Made by a program: the position numbers and the translations under genes | The notes under the pieces: generated by a model | What the model saw: the letters and a program-made list of their open reading frames with translations, nothing else | The model's database searches: none | Told to the model about the DNA's origin: nothing | Shown here: positions 52,931-62,314 of the stretch, piece by piece | Layout: the number at the start of each line of letters is the position of its first letter | How positions within the stretch are numbered: position 1 is the first letter of the stretch | DNA from: an uncultured Flavobacteriales bacterium | Lineage (GTDB): Bacteria; Bacteroidota; Bacteroidia; Flavobacteriales_D; Crocinitomicaceae | Length of the DNA stretch: 64,000 nt | Direction: 5' to 3' | Assembly: GCA_913054135.1 (NCBI GenBank) | Contig: CAJXJK010000001.1 | Coordinates: 1-64,000 of the forward strand

Positions 52931-53308
52931 TTAAACCTTCTTCTCTTCTAGAATGAAAAGGTCTTCGAAATTTGCTTGTAGACTTTTGCCTTTCACTGCC
53001 ATCTCCAAGTCATCTTCTTCATAGCACCAAGTTATTTTCACATCAGTGTTTTCTCTAAATGAGGCCACCTTCTCAATAAAATCAAAAAGAATACCTGCTG
53101 ACGAAGTATTGAAATATTCTAAATCAAATCTCAGCCTGATTGCTTCCAAGTTCTGAGATTTTAGTTCTTCAAACCAAGCAAGAAATGGTCCGTAAAACTC
53201 AACAGCATTTTCAGGATAACTGCGCCCATGAATTAATATTTCACCCGTACGACAATCCCCCTTAATCAAAGGAGACTTAATAGTTCGATCTTGGTAAAAA
53301 TTTTCCAT
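52931..53308 (-). CDS. SiaC-family regulatory phosphoprotein (DUF1987)
   Basis: A 125-residue protein with the DUF1987 pattern: SPLIKGDCRTGEILIHGRSYPENA, FYGPFLAWFEEL, RFDLEYFNTSSAGILFDFIEKV, ITWCYEEDD. In Pseudomonas, SiaC is phosphorylated by SiaB kinase and dephosphorylated by the PP2C protein SiaA. The Thr/Ser motif FNTSSAG is at the phosphosite region. No siaA or siaB gene is next to it here. Confidence 0.85.
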   Translation of the reverse strand: MENFYQDRTIKSPLIKGDCRTGEILIHGRSYPENAVEFYGPFLAWFEELKSQNLEAIRLRFDLEYFNTSSAGILFDFIEKVASFRENTDVKITWCYEEDDLEMAVKGKSLQANFEDLFILEEKKV

Positions 53309-53499
53309 AACTGCAGTTCACCTATTGCTTACGAAAATTATCTCATTTGGTTAGGATAAATCACGTAACACATTAAAAACTAGCCAGTGTTCACATTTTT
53401 TAAGTTAAAAAACCTTTAGAGAGACGGCTTCTAACATCTCTTAACAAAATGAGCCAAGTGAGATCTTTAATTTGTTTCGATAAACCTAAATCAAAACAA

Positions 53500-54210
53500 A
53501 TGAAACATTTAATCCTGGCCGTTTCAGGCCTACTGTTGTTAGCTTGCAACAAAGAAAAATTACCAAATGGAGTTAACTTAAGTCCAGAAATTCAAGAAGA
53601 TGTGCTTACCAAAGAAGGAATCGAAAACGCATTGAGCCATCTAGAAATTGTGCCTTACGCGGAGCTAGATAGCCAATATATTCACTATTCACATCCAAAT
53701 GAAAAATTCTTAGATGAATTAAAAAACAGAACTTATTATAAAGTCTTTGGCAATCAAATGAACTTAAAAATCATAGGAAACTATACGACCTCTGACTTTA
53801 TGGCCCATGACGAGTATTACAAAACATACAAGAAAAATCCTTTTCCTGAATTTGAACAGTACTGGCTAATTGACAAAGAGGTACTTTTTATGTTGCTCGA
53901 ACTGATTCTGAAGTTAGATGAAGAAGGTTATAATAAATATGGATTTCACATAAGAAATTCTCACAGACATCCGAAACTAAATACTGATGGTAGTGGAGCC
54001 TCTTACAGTCAACATATGTTTGGCAGAGCTATTGATATCGGAATAGATGATATTGATATGGATGGAGAGTCTACACTACAGGATAAAAAAATCATTTATG
54101 ACATGCTTCAAAAGATAGTTGGTAATGATGGCGGACTTGGTTTATACCCAGGTAAAATGAGTCTCCATTTTGATTGCAGAGGGTTCAGAGCAAGATGGGA
54201 TTGGCCTTGA
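53500..54210 (+). CDS. M15-like peptidase lipoprotein
   Basis: From ATG 53500 the protein starts MKHLILAVSGLLLLAC, a lipoprotein signal with Cys 16; the upstream ATG 53449 gives no signal-like start. The C-terminal half has IRNSHRHPKLNTDG, SYSQHMFGRAIDIGID and MSLHFDCRG, fitting the metal-binding SxHxxGxAxD and HxD motifs of the M15 (VanY/YcbK) D-Ala-D-Ala peptidase group. Probably anchored in the envelope and trimming peptidoglycan. Confidence 0.75.
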   Translation: MKHLILAVSGLLLLACNKEKLPNGVNLSPEIQEDVLTKEGIENALSHLEIVPYAELDSQYIHYSHPNEKFLDELKNRTYYKVFGNQMNLKIIGNYTTSDFMAHDEYYKTYKKNPFPEFEQYWLIDKEVLFMLLELILKLDEEGYNKYGFHIRNSHRHPKLNTDGSGASYSQHMFGRAIDIGIDDIDMDGESTLQDKKIIYDMLQKIVGNDGGLGLYPGKMSLHFDCRGFRARWDWP

Positions 54211-54296
54211 ATCAATTCATAACGAATTAGTTAAAGAATTAACTTTTATCTTGTTATTTAAAGAATGCTTTGTAGATTGAAGGAAAACTTACTAAT

Positions 54297-55505
54297 ATGA
54301 AAAAACTTTTTACACTCTTATTATCCTCGCTTGCAATTGGTTCTTTTGGCCAAGTTGTGGTTTATGATATTAAACCTGCAGATTTTGTGAGCCCCTTTCT
54401 TGAATTAACTTCTGGTGACATTTGCTCTGGTTCAGTTGAAGAAGCCAAACAGCAATCTATGGGTAACACATGGGGATTCACTTGGACAAGTACAAATTCA
54501 GGTACGCCGGCAAGTATTCAGATTGACATGTATTATACGATCTCGGATGGAGGAACAGCTTATGCTACAACTTTGAATTCGACTGCAAGTGGAACTGTTG
54601 ATAATGTTTCAGCATTCTCATGCACAGGAGCGAGCATCTCTAGTTCATGGAGCATATCCCCTAGCTCTTATAATTCAAGTGCCTTGAACACCTTCATGGT
54701 AGATATGACTGGTTCATCTGCAGTAAATCAATTTGATAATTTTCCACTAACAAATGATGTCTATTTTCAAGTTACGGTGGATTATACTTCCTGCACTGCT
54801 CCTGGCGTGTCTGAAGCATTAACAGATTTAAGTTGTTTAGATTCAGATGACGGAGAAATTGACTTGACTATTACGGGATCTGGAACATACACTTTCGCTT
54901 GGAAAATGGATGGAACGCCAATGACAGAAACGACTGAAGACTTAACGGGATTAGCTCCTGGAGAATATACAGTATTAGTTGATGACGGAGGATGCGTAAC
55001 AGCCGATACCTTTCAGATTGCAAATGGAACAGCAGTTGACGTGGCAGTTTCTCAAAACAAGAATACGTTAACTGCACAATTAGCAGGAGCAACTTATCAG
55101 TGGATTGATTGTAGTGATGACTCTCCTATTGTTGGTGCGACTTCTCAAACTTTCACTGCCACCTCAAATGGTAGCTATGCTTGTATCGTCACAGATGGAG
55201 GATGTTCAGACACTTCAGCATGTAGCCCAGTCACTTCAGTGGGAGTGGAAGAATTGAAACAGGTAACATTAAAGCTATTCCCTAATCCAACTTCAAATGA
55301 GATTAATTTGGTTGTTGACGGACATAGCGGAGCCATTTCGTATTCTTTATTGAACATTGCCGGAAAAGTAATCGTTGATCAATCAACAACTGTACAAGGG
55401 AATACAAATATTCTTATTGACATGACAAAATTTGAGACTGGTGTATATTTCTTAAAAGTAAATACTACAGGAAATCAAAGGACACTTAAGATTGTGAAAC
55501 GCTAA
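54297..55505 (+). CDS. Secreted protein with T9SS type A sorting domain
   Basis: A 402-residue protein with a Sec signal (LFTLLLSSLAIGSFGQ). Ser/Thr/Gly-rich beta segments include one SprB-like unit (TDLSCLDSDDGEIDLTITGSGTYTFAWKMDG...LTGLAPGEYTVLVDDGGC) and an Ig-like segment (YQWIDCSDDSPIVGATSQTF...GSYACIVTDGGCSDTS). The end (VTLKLFPNPTSNEINLVV...GVYFLKVNTTGNQRTLKIVKR) is a T9SS type A sorting domain. Function unknown, probably surface adhesion. Confidence 0.85.
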   Translation: MKKLFTLLLSSLAIGSFGQVVVYDIKPADFVSPFLELTSGDICSGSVEEAKQQSMGNTWGFTWTSTNSGTPASIQIDMYYTISDGGTAYATTLNSTASGTVDNVSAFSCTGASISSSWSISPSSYNSSALNTFMVDMTGSSAVNQFDNFPLTNDVYFQVTVDYTSCTAPGVSEALTDLSCLDSDDGEIDLTITGSGTYTFAWKMDGTPMTETTEDLTGLAPGEYTVLVDDGGCVTADTFQIANGTAVDVAVSQNKNTLTAQLAGATYQWIDCSDDSPIVGATSQTFTATSNGSYACIVTDGGCSDTSACSPVTSVGVEELKQVTLKLFPNPTSNEINLVVDGHSGAISYSLLNIAGKVIVDQSTTVQGNTNILIDMTKFETGVYFLKVNTTGNQRTLKIVKR

Positions 55506-55524
55506 GTTTTGCAATTTGCTATTC

Positions 55525-55563
55525 AGCCCGCTCAACTTTGAAAGTTGAGCGGGCTTTTTTTTT
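55525..55563 (+). terminator. Strong terminator after the T9SS protein
   Basis: A GC-rich stem AGCCCGCTCAACTTT with its complement ending at 55555, minimal loop, and nine T. Confidence 0.92.
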
Positions 55564-55579
55564 GCTAATTTAGTATACA

Positions 55580-56641
55580 ATGCAAGTAGTCAAGAGAAAA
55601 CAAATTAATTCTAAAATAGGTAAAAACGGGGTTTTTAAATCTTACCCTTCTTTACATGAGAAATTGAGATATGTTGAAGGTATTTCAGGATTTGACCCTT
55701 TACCCCGAAACCACAGACAAGGAAACGTAATATCCTTAATTGGCCATCCTGAGGGAATTGAAATAAGAGAAAACGCAAGCGGCTCAATGGTTGCCCTTCC
55801 CTACTCTAAAATCAAGTCATGGGATATTTTAGAATACAAAGAAGATCGTCATTACCTGCACATTCATTTGCATCATCAAAAAGATATTGTATTCAACTTC
55901 CTAGTAAATGCGGGCACTGACATTGCTAAGTATTTTAATCAGATAAAAATTGATCGATTTAAAGAAGAAAGATCAGAAGACCTCATAAAAGAGCAAATAG
56001 GATATTTGGTGGATGCTTGGGCCTTACCCGCAGATTATCACGTCAACTTTTCTCAAGAATTTAAAACTGCTGCCTTAGGTAAAACGAAAAGAATTGAAAT
56101 AACTGATAATCGAATTTCATGGGGAGGCGAAGCTTTTGAGCTTCATAATGCCACAGCCATTACCTACAGTAAGACACAAAATAATGTCAATGGCTTTAAA
56201 ACGAGCATGAATTATGAAATTCACGTTCACTTAACGAATAGAAAGAAGCCTCTCAAAATTGTATTTGGTAAAGCTTTTGGCGTTGGAGAAAAACAAGCAG
56301 AACTGTTTTACGGCAACATACTTGACGCTCTTTTCAATCTCGTCACCAGAAAACAAATTCAATCTTGGCTAATTGCATTCAAAAATAACGAGAGAGTTGA
56401 ATGCCAAGATTTTTCGGTTTCACGAGAAGGAATTCACCATGTGAGAAGAGGTGAAAACAAATTAATAAAGTGGGGTGAAATTGCAATTGACTCCTTTGAA
56501 ATGACCAACACCTTTAAATCAGCTTACGAAAAAAGAAATGCGGTATCATTAAGCCTTAATTATCATCCCCAAGCATGGGCCATGATAAGTTTTTGTGAAT
56601 TCTTGAGAGATGGCAATAATCTCAGATTTTTAGTCGGTTAA
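55580..56641 (+). CDS. Hypothetical protein with PH-like segments
   Basis: A 353-residue soluble protein without signal peptide. Three similar beta-rich units (ISLIGHPEGIEIRENASGSMVALPYSKIKSWDIL; RIEITDNRISWGGEAFELHNATAITY; FSVSREGIHHVRRGENKLIKWGEIAIDSFEM) each read as a strand-turn-strand then W/Y-S-x-I, the pattern of bacterial PH-like domains. This is inference from pattern; no named family recognised. Confidence 0.6.
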   Translation: MQVVKRKQINSKIGKNGVFKSYPSLHEKLRYVEGISGFDPLPRNHRQGNVISLIGHPEGIEIRENASGSMVALPYSKIKSWDILEYKEDRHYLHIHLHHQKDIVFNFLVNAGTDIAKYFNQIKIDRFKEERSEDLIKEQIGYLVDAWALPADYHVNFSQEFKTAALGKTKRIEITDNRISWGGEAFELHNATAITYSKTQNNVNGFKTSMNYEIHVHLTNRKKPLKIVFGKAFGVGEKQAELFYGNILDALFNLVTRKQIQSWLIAFKNNERVECQDFSVSREGIHHVRRGENKLIKWGEIAIDSFEMTNTFKSAYEKRNAVSLSLNYHPQAWAMISFCEFLRDGNNLRFLVG

Positions 56642-56723
56642 AACAGCTTTTCAGCCAACCAATCCGACCTCTATTTCGTTGACCATCTTAACAATTAGGT
56701 AATATTTAGTTAACTTGCTATTC

Positions 56724-58979
56724 ATGAAACTCAAACTTACTCAATTTCTGATTTTTTGCTCCTTGACTAACCTCTCATTTGGACAATCACTTTTTGACAT
56801 CAGTTTGATACATGATATCAATATAGATTTCTATGATTCTAATTGGGATCACAAGCTTGATTCTTTAGCGGCTCTAAGCGGTGGCACAGGATCAGGAACA
56901 GGCAGGATATTAGCTGATGTAACAATTAACGGAACAGTTTTAGATAGCTGTGGAGTGAGGTACAAAGGTAATAGCTCACAAGATCCCAACAATGTGAAAA
57001 ATCCTTTCAATATTGATTTAAACTATGTTATTCCCGAACAGGAATATCAAGGGGAAGACAAAATTAAACTGGCTAATTGTTTCACCGACCCTAGCATGGT
57101 GAGAGAGGCGCTAACTTACGAATTGGCCAATCATTATATGGATTGCCCTAGAGCTAGCTTCGTAAGATTAAGTATTCTTAACGTATACATTGGAATTTAC
57201 ACTAATACTGAATCTGTTGATAACGAATTCTTAGATGAGCATTTTGGTTCTAGTGACAATCCATTTTTCAAATGTGACCCTATCTCTTTTGATATATTCG
57301 GTGACAATTCAAACCTAGCTTATCACGCCGATACAATGGCTTATGATACTCTCTATGATATGAAATCTCTTTATGGACTTGAAGAGTTACGGGATTTTAC
57401 ATGGCAATTAGAGTTTAATTCAGCCAATATTGATCAGTATCTGGATGTAGACAAGGCACTATGGTTTTTAGCCTTGAGTAGTGCCTTAGTTCATAATGAT
57501 GGATACACGGCCTTCGCACACAACTTTTATTTCTACAAAATGGATAACGGTTTATGGAGTGTGATTCTTTGGGATGTGAACATGTCTTTTGCAGGACTTT
57601 TATGGAACGGAACCAACATATTCCCATTGGGGGAAACTGACATGCAAACACAAGACCCATTCATTCATGGGACGGCTGTAGATTTCAGACCCTTAATAGG
57701 AAGACTGTTGAGCATCCCTAAGTACAAGAGAATGTACACAGCTCATTTCAAAACATTCATGGAAGAAAATATAAACAATGATTACTTTTTACAGAGAGCT
57801 CAATTTATGGCTGATTTAATTGATACCGATAGACAAGCTGAATTGTTCAATGAGTACACTTATCAGGAATTTCAAGATAACATCACAACCAATGTAGGAT
57901 CAGGCTGGGGATTAAGATTAGGTCTTGAGCCATTGATGAGTGCAAGAGAAACTTACATTTATTCATTAGCAGAATTTCAAGCGAATCAACCGACAATTAC
58001 TAATGAAACAACCAGCCCGGTTCAACCAGAACTTTACACCATGGTAACGTTCAATTGTGATGTCACTGATGCGGATCAAGTATTTCTTTATTACAGACAT
58101 GATGAATTTGATGCTTTTTTAATAGAAGAAATGTTTGATGATGGCGCACACAATGATGGTGCTGCTGGGGATGGACAATTTGGTGTAGATGTTACAGTTC
58201 TTGGCTCTGATGTTCAGTATTACTATTACGCCGATAATGCAAATGCCGGTAAGTTCTCTCCGGTTAGAGCGGCTTATGAGTATCATGTCTTAGTTCCGAA
58301 AAGAAATCTTGTTGTGAACGAAATCTCATCTAAAAACAGCACAATAGCTCAAGATTTAGAAGGCGATTATGATGATTGGGTAGAGATCTACAATAATTCT
58401 TCTGACCCAATTGATTTAGGCGGATATTTCTTGTCTGACAAAAGCGGAAACTTGTTGAAATGGGCTTTCCCGTCTTACACTCTTATGCCTGATGAGTATT
58501 TTATTGTTTGGTGTGATAGCCAAATGACACAAGCAGGTGTTCATGCTAACTTTAAACTAAACGGAGGTGGAGAAGGAATCTTCTTATCCGACAACCTTGG
58601 TTTTTTGTTAGATGGAACTGAATTTCCTCAACAATACAATGACATCACATATGGTAGATTACCAAACGGAGATGGGCCATTTAATTACTTGGTTCCTACT
58701 TTCGGAATGCAAAATGATGCACTGGCTGGAGAAGAAGAGGAAAGTGTCAAATTGATTGATTACAAGGTATATCCTAACCCCGCAAAAGATGTTTTATACA
58801 TCTCAATGACTGACGCAAATAATGAAACCATCAAAATATTCGACTTGCAAGGGAAAGAAGTTTTACGTCATATTGCGGACGGAAATCAAGTCGCGACTCT
58901 AGATATTAGTGAACTTAAAAAAGGCACTTATGTGATCCATATTCCAAATATGAAATCCAAAAAGATTGTGATTCTATAA
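56724..58979 (+). CDS. CotH-family protein with lamin-tail domain and T9SS sorting domain
   Basis: A 751-residue protein from ATG 56724 (signal LTQFLIFCSLTNLSFGQ). The CotH kinase-like domain covers about residues 30-420: CGVRYKGNSSQDP, YIGIYTNTESVDNEFLDEHFG, FYFYKMDNGLWSVILWDVNMSFAG. Around residues 535-650 is a lamin-tail domain (VNEISSKNST...DDWVEIYNNSSDPIDLGGYFLSDK). The end (YKVYPNPAKDVLYISM...LKKGTYVIHIPNMKSKKIVIL) is a T9SS sorting domain. CotH phosphorylates spore-coat proteins in Bacillus; a secreted kinase here is possible but unproven. Confidence 0.85.
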   Translation: MKLKLTQFLIFCSLTNLSFGQSLFDISLIHDINIDFYDSNWDHKLDSLAALSGGTGSGTGRILADVTINGTVLDSCGVRYKGNSSQDPNNVKNPFNIDLNYVIPEQEYQGEDKIKLANCFTDPSMVREALTYELANHYMDCPRASFVRLSILNVYIGIYTNTESVDNEFLDEHFGSSDNPFFKCDPISFDIFGDNSNLAYHADTMAYDTLYDMKSLYGLEELRDFTWQLEFNSANIDQYLDVDKALWFLALSSALVHNDGYTAFAHNFYFYKMDNGLWSVILWDVNMSFAGLLWNGTNIFPLGETDMQTQDPFIHGTAVDFRPLIGRLLSIPKYKRMYTAHFKTFMEENINNDYFLQRAQFMADLIDTDRQAELFNEYTYQEFQDNITTNVGSGWGLRLGLEPLMSARETYIYSLAEFQANQPTITNETTSPVQPELYTMVTFNCDVTDADQVFLYYRHDEFDAFLIEEMFDDGAHNDGAAGDGQFGVDVTVLGSDVQYYYYADNANAGKFSPVRAAYEYHVLVPKRNLVVNEISSKNSTIAQDLEGDYDDWVEIYNNSSDPIDLGGYFLSDKSGNLLKWAFPSYTLMPDEYFIVWCDSQMTQAGVHANFKLNGGGEGIFLSDNLGFLLDGTEFPQQYNDITYGRLPNGDGPFNYLVPTFGMQNDALAGEEEESVKLIDYKVYPNPAKDVLYISMTDANNETIKIFDLQGKEVLRHIADGNQVATLDISELKKGTYVIHIPNMKSKKIVIL

Positions 58980-58984
58980 TTGGA

Positions 58985-60214
58985 TTAATCGTCTGCTAAA
59001 ATATCAGCCATTATATAGAAGCTGCCAAAAACGAGAATAAGATCTTCATTGGCAGCTTTTTTTTGTGCCGCCTTCAAAGCAAGCTCTGAACCTGAATAGT
59101 AGTCTGCACTCAATGAATTTGATGTCGCTAATGCATTCAACTCAATAATGGTCAAAGATCTTTTTGAATCAAATGTAGTCAAGTAATAGGCTGCTGATTT
59201 TGGCATTTGTAAAAAGACATCTGAGACCTCTTTATCATTTGAAGATCCATAAACTATATGCAATTTTTCGAAACTGAGATGTTCAATTTCTTTCATTAAG
59301 TTTCTAACTCCATCTGGATTATGCGCGGCATCAACTATAGTTAAAGGTTGATCACTAATCTTTTGAAACCTCCCTTTAAAATTGGTTGTTTCTGCTACTT
59401 GATTGAAACCCAAGTGCAGTACCGAAATATCAATTGGAAAAGTTTCTTGTAAGAGTTTGATAGCCGTTAAAGCAGTTGAAGCATTTTCATTTTGAAATTG
59501 GCCAAGTAAATCAGTACTTATATCTGCTTGCTCAGCATAATGTAGTGATGACTTGTTCTTTTGAGCAATCTCTTTAAATACCTCTTCAGTTTTTTCTTGT
59601 TTTTTACCAACCAAAACAGGGGTCTTAGATTTTATAATCCCAGCTTTCTCGGCCGCGATTAATTCAATGGTATCTCCCAAAAACGCCTGATGATCTAAAC
59701 CAATATTCGTGATAACCGAAAGCTCAGGTTTCAATACATTTGTTGAATCTAAGCGCCCTCCCAAACCTGTTTCTATAATTGCAATATCAACAGATTCATT
59801 TGCAAAAACATGAAAGGCCAAAGCTGCAGTAATTTCGAAAAATGACGCCTTTATTTCATCAATTATTGCATGTGTCTTATTTAGGAATTGAATCACTTCT
59901 TCTTCAGAAATGAACTGTCCGTTAATCTTTACGCGTTCTCTAAAATCAAAAATATGAGGAGAGGTGAAAATTCCGACTTTATAACCACCTGCTTGATATG
60001 CCGAGGCCATTATATGCGATACTGAACCCTTACCATTAGTACCGGCGAGATGAATTGACTTGAATTTGTGATGTGGATTATCTAATGAATCCAGCAAAGA
60101 AATAATATTCCCTAAGCCTGGTTTATAAGCAGAACCTCCATCCTTTTGATAGTTGGGCAGCTGACTAAAAAGCCAATCAATCGCCTGGGAATAAGTATTA
60201 AAGTGTGTGCTTAT
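58985..60214 (-). CDS. folC: Dihydrofolate synthase / folylpolyglutamate synthase FolC
   Basis: Mur-ligase family: HLAGTNGKGSVSH (P-loop), IIETGLGGRLDSTN, VITNIGLDHQAFLGDT, VDAAHNPDGVR. It joins dihydropteroate to glutamate and extends glutamate tails. The first standard start in frame is TTG 60097, but this would drop TYSQAIDWLFSQLPNY and GGSAYKPGLGNI, which are conserved at the FolC N-terminus. The frame stays open upstream to a stop at 60271 without ATG, GTG or TTG. ATA at 60214, overlapping the TAA stop of the TonB-like gene, is the proposed start; ATT at 60226 is an alternative. Confidence 0.85.
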   Translation of the reverse strand: MSTHFNTYSQAIDWLFSQLPNYQKDGGSAYKPGLGNIISLLDSLDNPHHKFKSIHLAGTNGKGSVSHIMASAYQAGGYKVGIFTSPHIFDFRERVKINGQFISEEEVIQFLNKTHAIIDEIKASFFEITAALAFHVFANESVDIAIIETGLGGRLDSTNVLKPELSVITNIGLDHQAFLGDTIELIAAEKAGIIKSKTPVLVGKKQEKTEEVFKEIAQKNKSSLHYAEQADISTDLLGQFQNENASTALTAIKLLQETFPIDISVLHLGFNQVAETTNFKGRFQKISDQPLTIVDAAHNPDGVRNLMKEIEHLSFEKLHIVYGSSNDKEVSDVFLQMPKSAAYYLTTFDSKRSLTIIELNALATSNSLSADYYSGSELALKAAQKKAANEDLILVFGSFYIMADILADD

Positions 60215-60954
60215 GATTTCTTGAATGAGAATATTTGATATCCCACGTACTCTAATCCAGCACCTGGTTTAGCATCATATTTCATAGTGCGTGCAGCTTT
60301 TTCAGCTAACTTCTTTAAGTAGTCACTTCCTGATGTAGATTTAGACTCTTTGAATTTAACCTTCACAACCTTACCACTAGCGTCAACATAAATATCCAAA
60401 GCAATTTTACCTTGCTCTTGAGCTGAACCATTAAAAGAAGGTTCTTTGATCCTCTTTCTAGAAAGATTTGCAGTACCGTCTCCACCACCGCTTCCGCCGT
60501 TACCATCAACTCCGCTTCCGTCTCCGAATCCAGGACCGTTTCCTCCACCATTTCCTCCACCACTTCCAGGGAAAGCAAATGCGTCATCTGGTTTGTTTAC
60601 GTTTTCATTATTTGTTGTCGTAGTTGTTCCAGTCCCGCCTGTACCACTTGGCACAGTTACCGACTCTTCTACTTGTTGATCAACCTCAGGAGCCGGATCA
60701 CTTTGAGGAGAAGGCGTAACTACAGCATCTTCACTAGAGCTCTGACCACCACCGGCGGCTTCAGAACCTAAATCAAACTCAATGTCATCCATTGTAATTT
60801 CAATAATCTCTTCTTGTGGAGGAGGGTCTGGCACTTCAAGGCTTACTAATAAGAAAAATAAAATCAAGAGCATGATAAACACTAAAGCTGCATATAATGC
60901 TCTTCTGTGATCCTCTTCTCTTAATGCCTGTAAACTTTGTCTAATCGATTTCAT
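60211..60954 (-). CDS. TonB-like energy transducer
   Basis: A 247-residue protein with one N-terminal membrane helix (ALVFIMLLILFFLLVSL), a Pro/acid-rich then very Gly-rich periplasmic arm (about residues 60-160), and a TonB-type C-terminal domain (GKIALDIYVDASGKVVKVKFKESKSTSGSDYLKKLAEKAARTMKYD). It follows ExbB and ExbD genes and completes a proton-driven set for outer-membrane uptake or force transfer. Strong RBS (AGGAAGGAG) before the ATG, preceded by an 18-base perfect palindrome at 60974-60991. Confidence 0.85.
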   Translation of the reverse strand: MKSIRQSLQALREEDHRRALYAALVFIMLLILFFLLVSLEVPDPPPQEEIIEITMDDIEFDLGSEAAGGGQSSSEDAVVTPSPQSDPAPEVDQQVEESVTVPSGTGGTGTTTTTNNENVNKPDDAFAFPGSGGGNGGGNGPGFGDGSGVDGNGGSGGGDGTANLSRKRIKEPSFNGSAQEQGKIALDIYVDASGKVVKVKFKESKSTSGSDYLKKLAEKAARTMKYDAKPGAGLEYVGYQIFSFKKS

Positions 60955-60973
60955 GGTTTGCTCCTTCCTTTTT

Positions 60974-60991
60974 AGCCTTATTAATAAGGCT
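60974..60991. promoter_or_regulatory. Palindrome before the TonB-like gene
   Basis: AGCCTTATTAATAAGGCT is a perfect 18-base palindrome between exbD and the TonB-like gene, next to the RBS. Read in the gene direction it is followed by A, not T, so it is not a terminator; it may be a protein-binding site or an RNA hairpin affecting expression. Confidence 0.4.
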
Positions 60992-61019
60992 TCCGTTCTT
61001 CTACTACAAAAACCTTACC

Positions 61020-61421
61020 TTATTTGCTATATGTTAATACGGGTTTCCACCCTCTTTGTTTCGCTAGCGCAATAATATTGAAGATTGCTTCATAATTTGA
61101 AGACTTATCTCCTGTAATTTTCAAGTTCTTTTCTGCCTCATTAGCCATCTTACCATCAAGAATCGGAATCACCTCTTCAAAGGTGTAATTCTCAGGGTTA
61201 TTGGCGTCAAAAAAGTACAAGCTGTTTTCAGAAACACCAATCTCTTGTGGAGCAGGTGTCGGACTTGGTTGTGATTCACTGTTTTGAGGTAAATCTACTG
61301 GTAGGTGATCATTAGTCTGTGTACTGATAATAATGAAGAATATCAGTAGTAAGAACACCAAGTCAGTCATTGAAGACATTCCGCCCTCAGCCTTAACTTT
61401 ATTTCTTCTTCCTAAATTCAT
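61020..61421 (-). CDS. exbD: ExbD/TolR-family biopolymer transport protein
   Basis: A 133-residue protein with a cytoplasmic start (MNLGRRNKVKAEGGMSSMTDLVFLLLIFFIIIS): one membrane helix whose Asp (in SMTDLVF) is the proton-carrying residue of the family. The periplasmic part ends with ALAKQRGWKPVLTYSK. Stands 4 bases after exbB. Confidence 0.92.
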   Translation of the reverse strand: MNLGRRNKVKAEGGMSSMTDLVFLLLIFFIIISTQTNDHLPVDLPQNSESQPSPTPAPQEIGVSENSLYFFDANNPENYTFEEVIPILDGKMANEAEKNLKITGDKSSNYEAIFNIIALAKQRGWKPVLTYSK

Positions 61422-61425
61422 ACAA

Positions 61426-62166
61426 CTATTTCCCTGGTTCGTTCAATAAATCTAAAAACTCAATTGATGAGCTTTCCATATGATGAATCACTTTATCAAC
61501 TTTCGCTACTAAGTGATTATAAGACATATAAGCTATAATACCTACAACTAATCCGGCAACTGTAGTAATCATTGCCTCCATAATACCACCTGAAATTGTT
61601 GAGATATCAAATGAAGCCTCAAATCTCATTGCGTGGAATACGTGAATCATACCTAATGTCGTTCCTAAGAACCCAATCATCGGTGCTGCACCTGATGCTG
61701 TCGCTAAAAAGCTCATTCGCTTTTCTAATTGATATATCTCTAGTTTCCCGACATTCTCAATAGAACTGACAATATCTCTCATTGGTTTTCCTATTCTAGA
61801 AATTCCTTTTTCAACCATTCTGGCAGCAGGGTTGTCAGTTTGTGCACACAAGTCTCTTGCCGAATCAATCTTACCATCTAAAAGGTATTCTTTAACTCGA
61901 ATCATAAAGTCTTGTTCTTCTTTCAATGATTTCGTAATAGAAAGATATCTCTCAACGAAAATGTAAATACTAACTATTGAAAGCGCGAAGAGTAAGATCA
62001 TCACGATTAGGTTTGAGATACTCATCTCACCTGTATTCGGATCAATTCCAATAATTAAATCCCAAACTTTAATCTCTTTTGTAAGGTCTGTAACTTTCTC
62101 GGCTTGCTGCGCCACATTCAGGCTATCTAATCCTGTTGATTGTAATAATAAAGCAAAAGTGCTCAT
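61426..62166 (-). CDS. exbB: ExbB/TolQ/MotA-family proton channel protein
   Basis: A 246-residue protein with three membrane helices: LIVMILLFALSIVSIYIFVERYLS, then ASGAAPMIGFLGTTLGMIHVF and MEAMITTVAGLVVGIIAYMSYNHLV. The GAAPMIGFLGTTLGMI segment is the family signature. With ExbD it makes the proton-driven motor serving the TonB-like protein. Confidence 0.92.
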   Translation of the reverse strand: MSTFALLLQSTGLDSLNVAQQAEKVTDLTKEIKVWDLIIGIDPNTGEMSISNLIVMILLFALSIVSIYIFVERYLSITKSLKEEQDFMIRVKEYLLDGKIDSARDLCAQTDNPAARMVEKGISRIGKPMRDIVSSIENVGKLEIYQLEKRMSFLATASGAAPMIGFLGTTLGMIHVFHAMRFEASFDISTISGGIMEAMITTVAGLVVGIIAYMSYNHLVAKVDKVIHHMESSSIEFLDLLNEPGK

Positions 62167-62314
62167 GATCTGTTGGTTTTAATTTATTAACGGGAGTGTG
62201 AATCAATCGTTACAAAAGGACACACCAATCCCAAATACTTTGGAAAAGTACTCAATAAACTAATTCTGCAAAATTGAAGAAGTAGAAGTTATTAACCAAT
62301 GAATATTAGCTAAG

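Noticed and set aside
60446-60679. Proline-rich open frame on the plus strand
   Set aside because: It is the antisense reading of the Gly-rich arm of the TonB-like gene.
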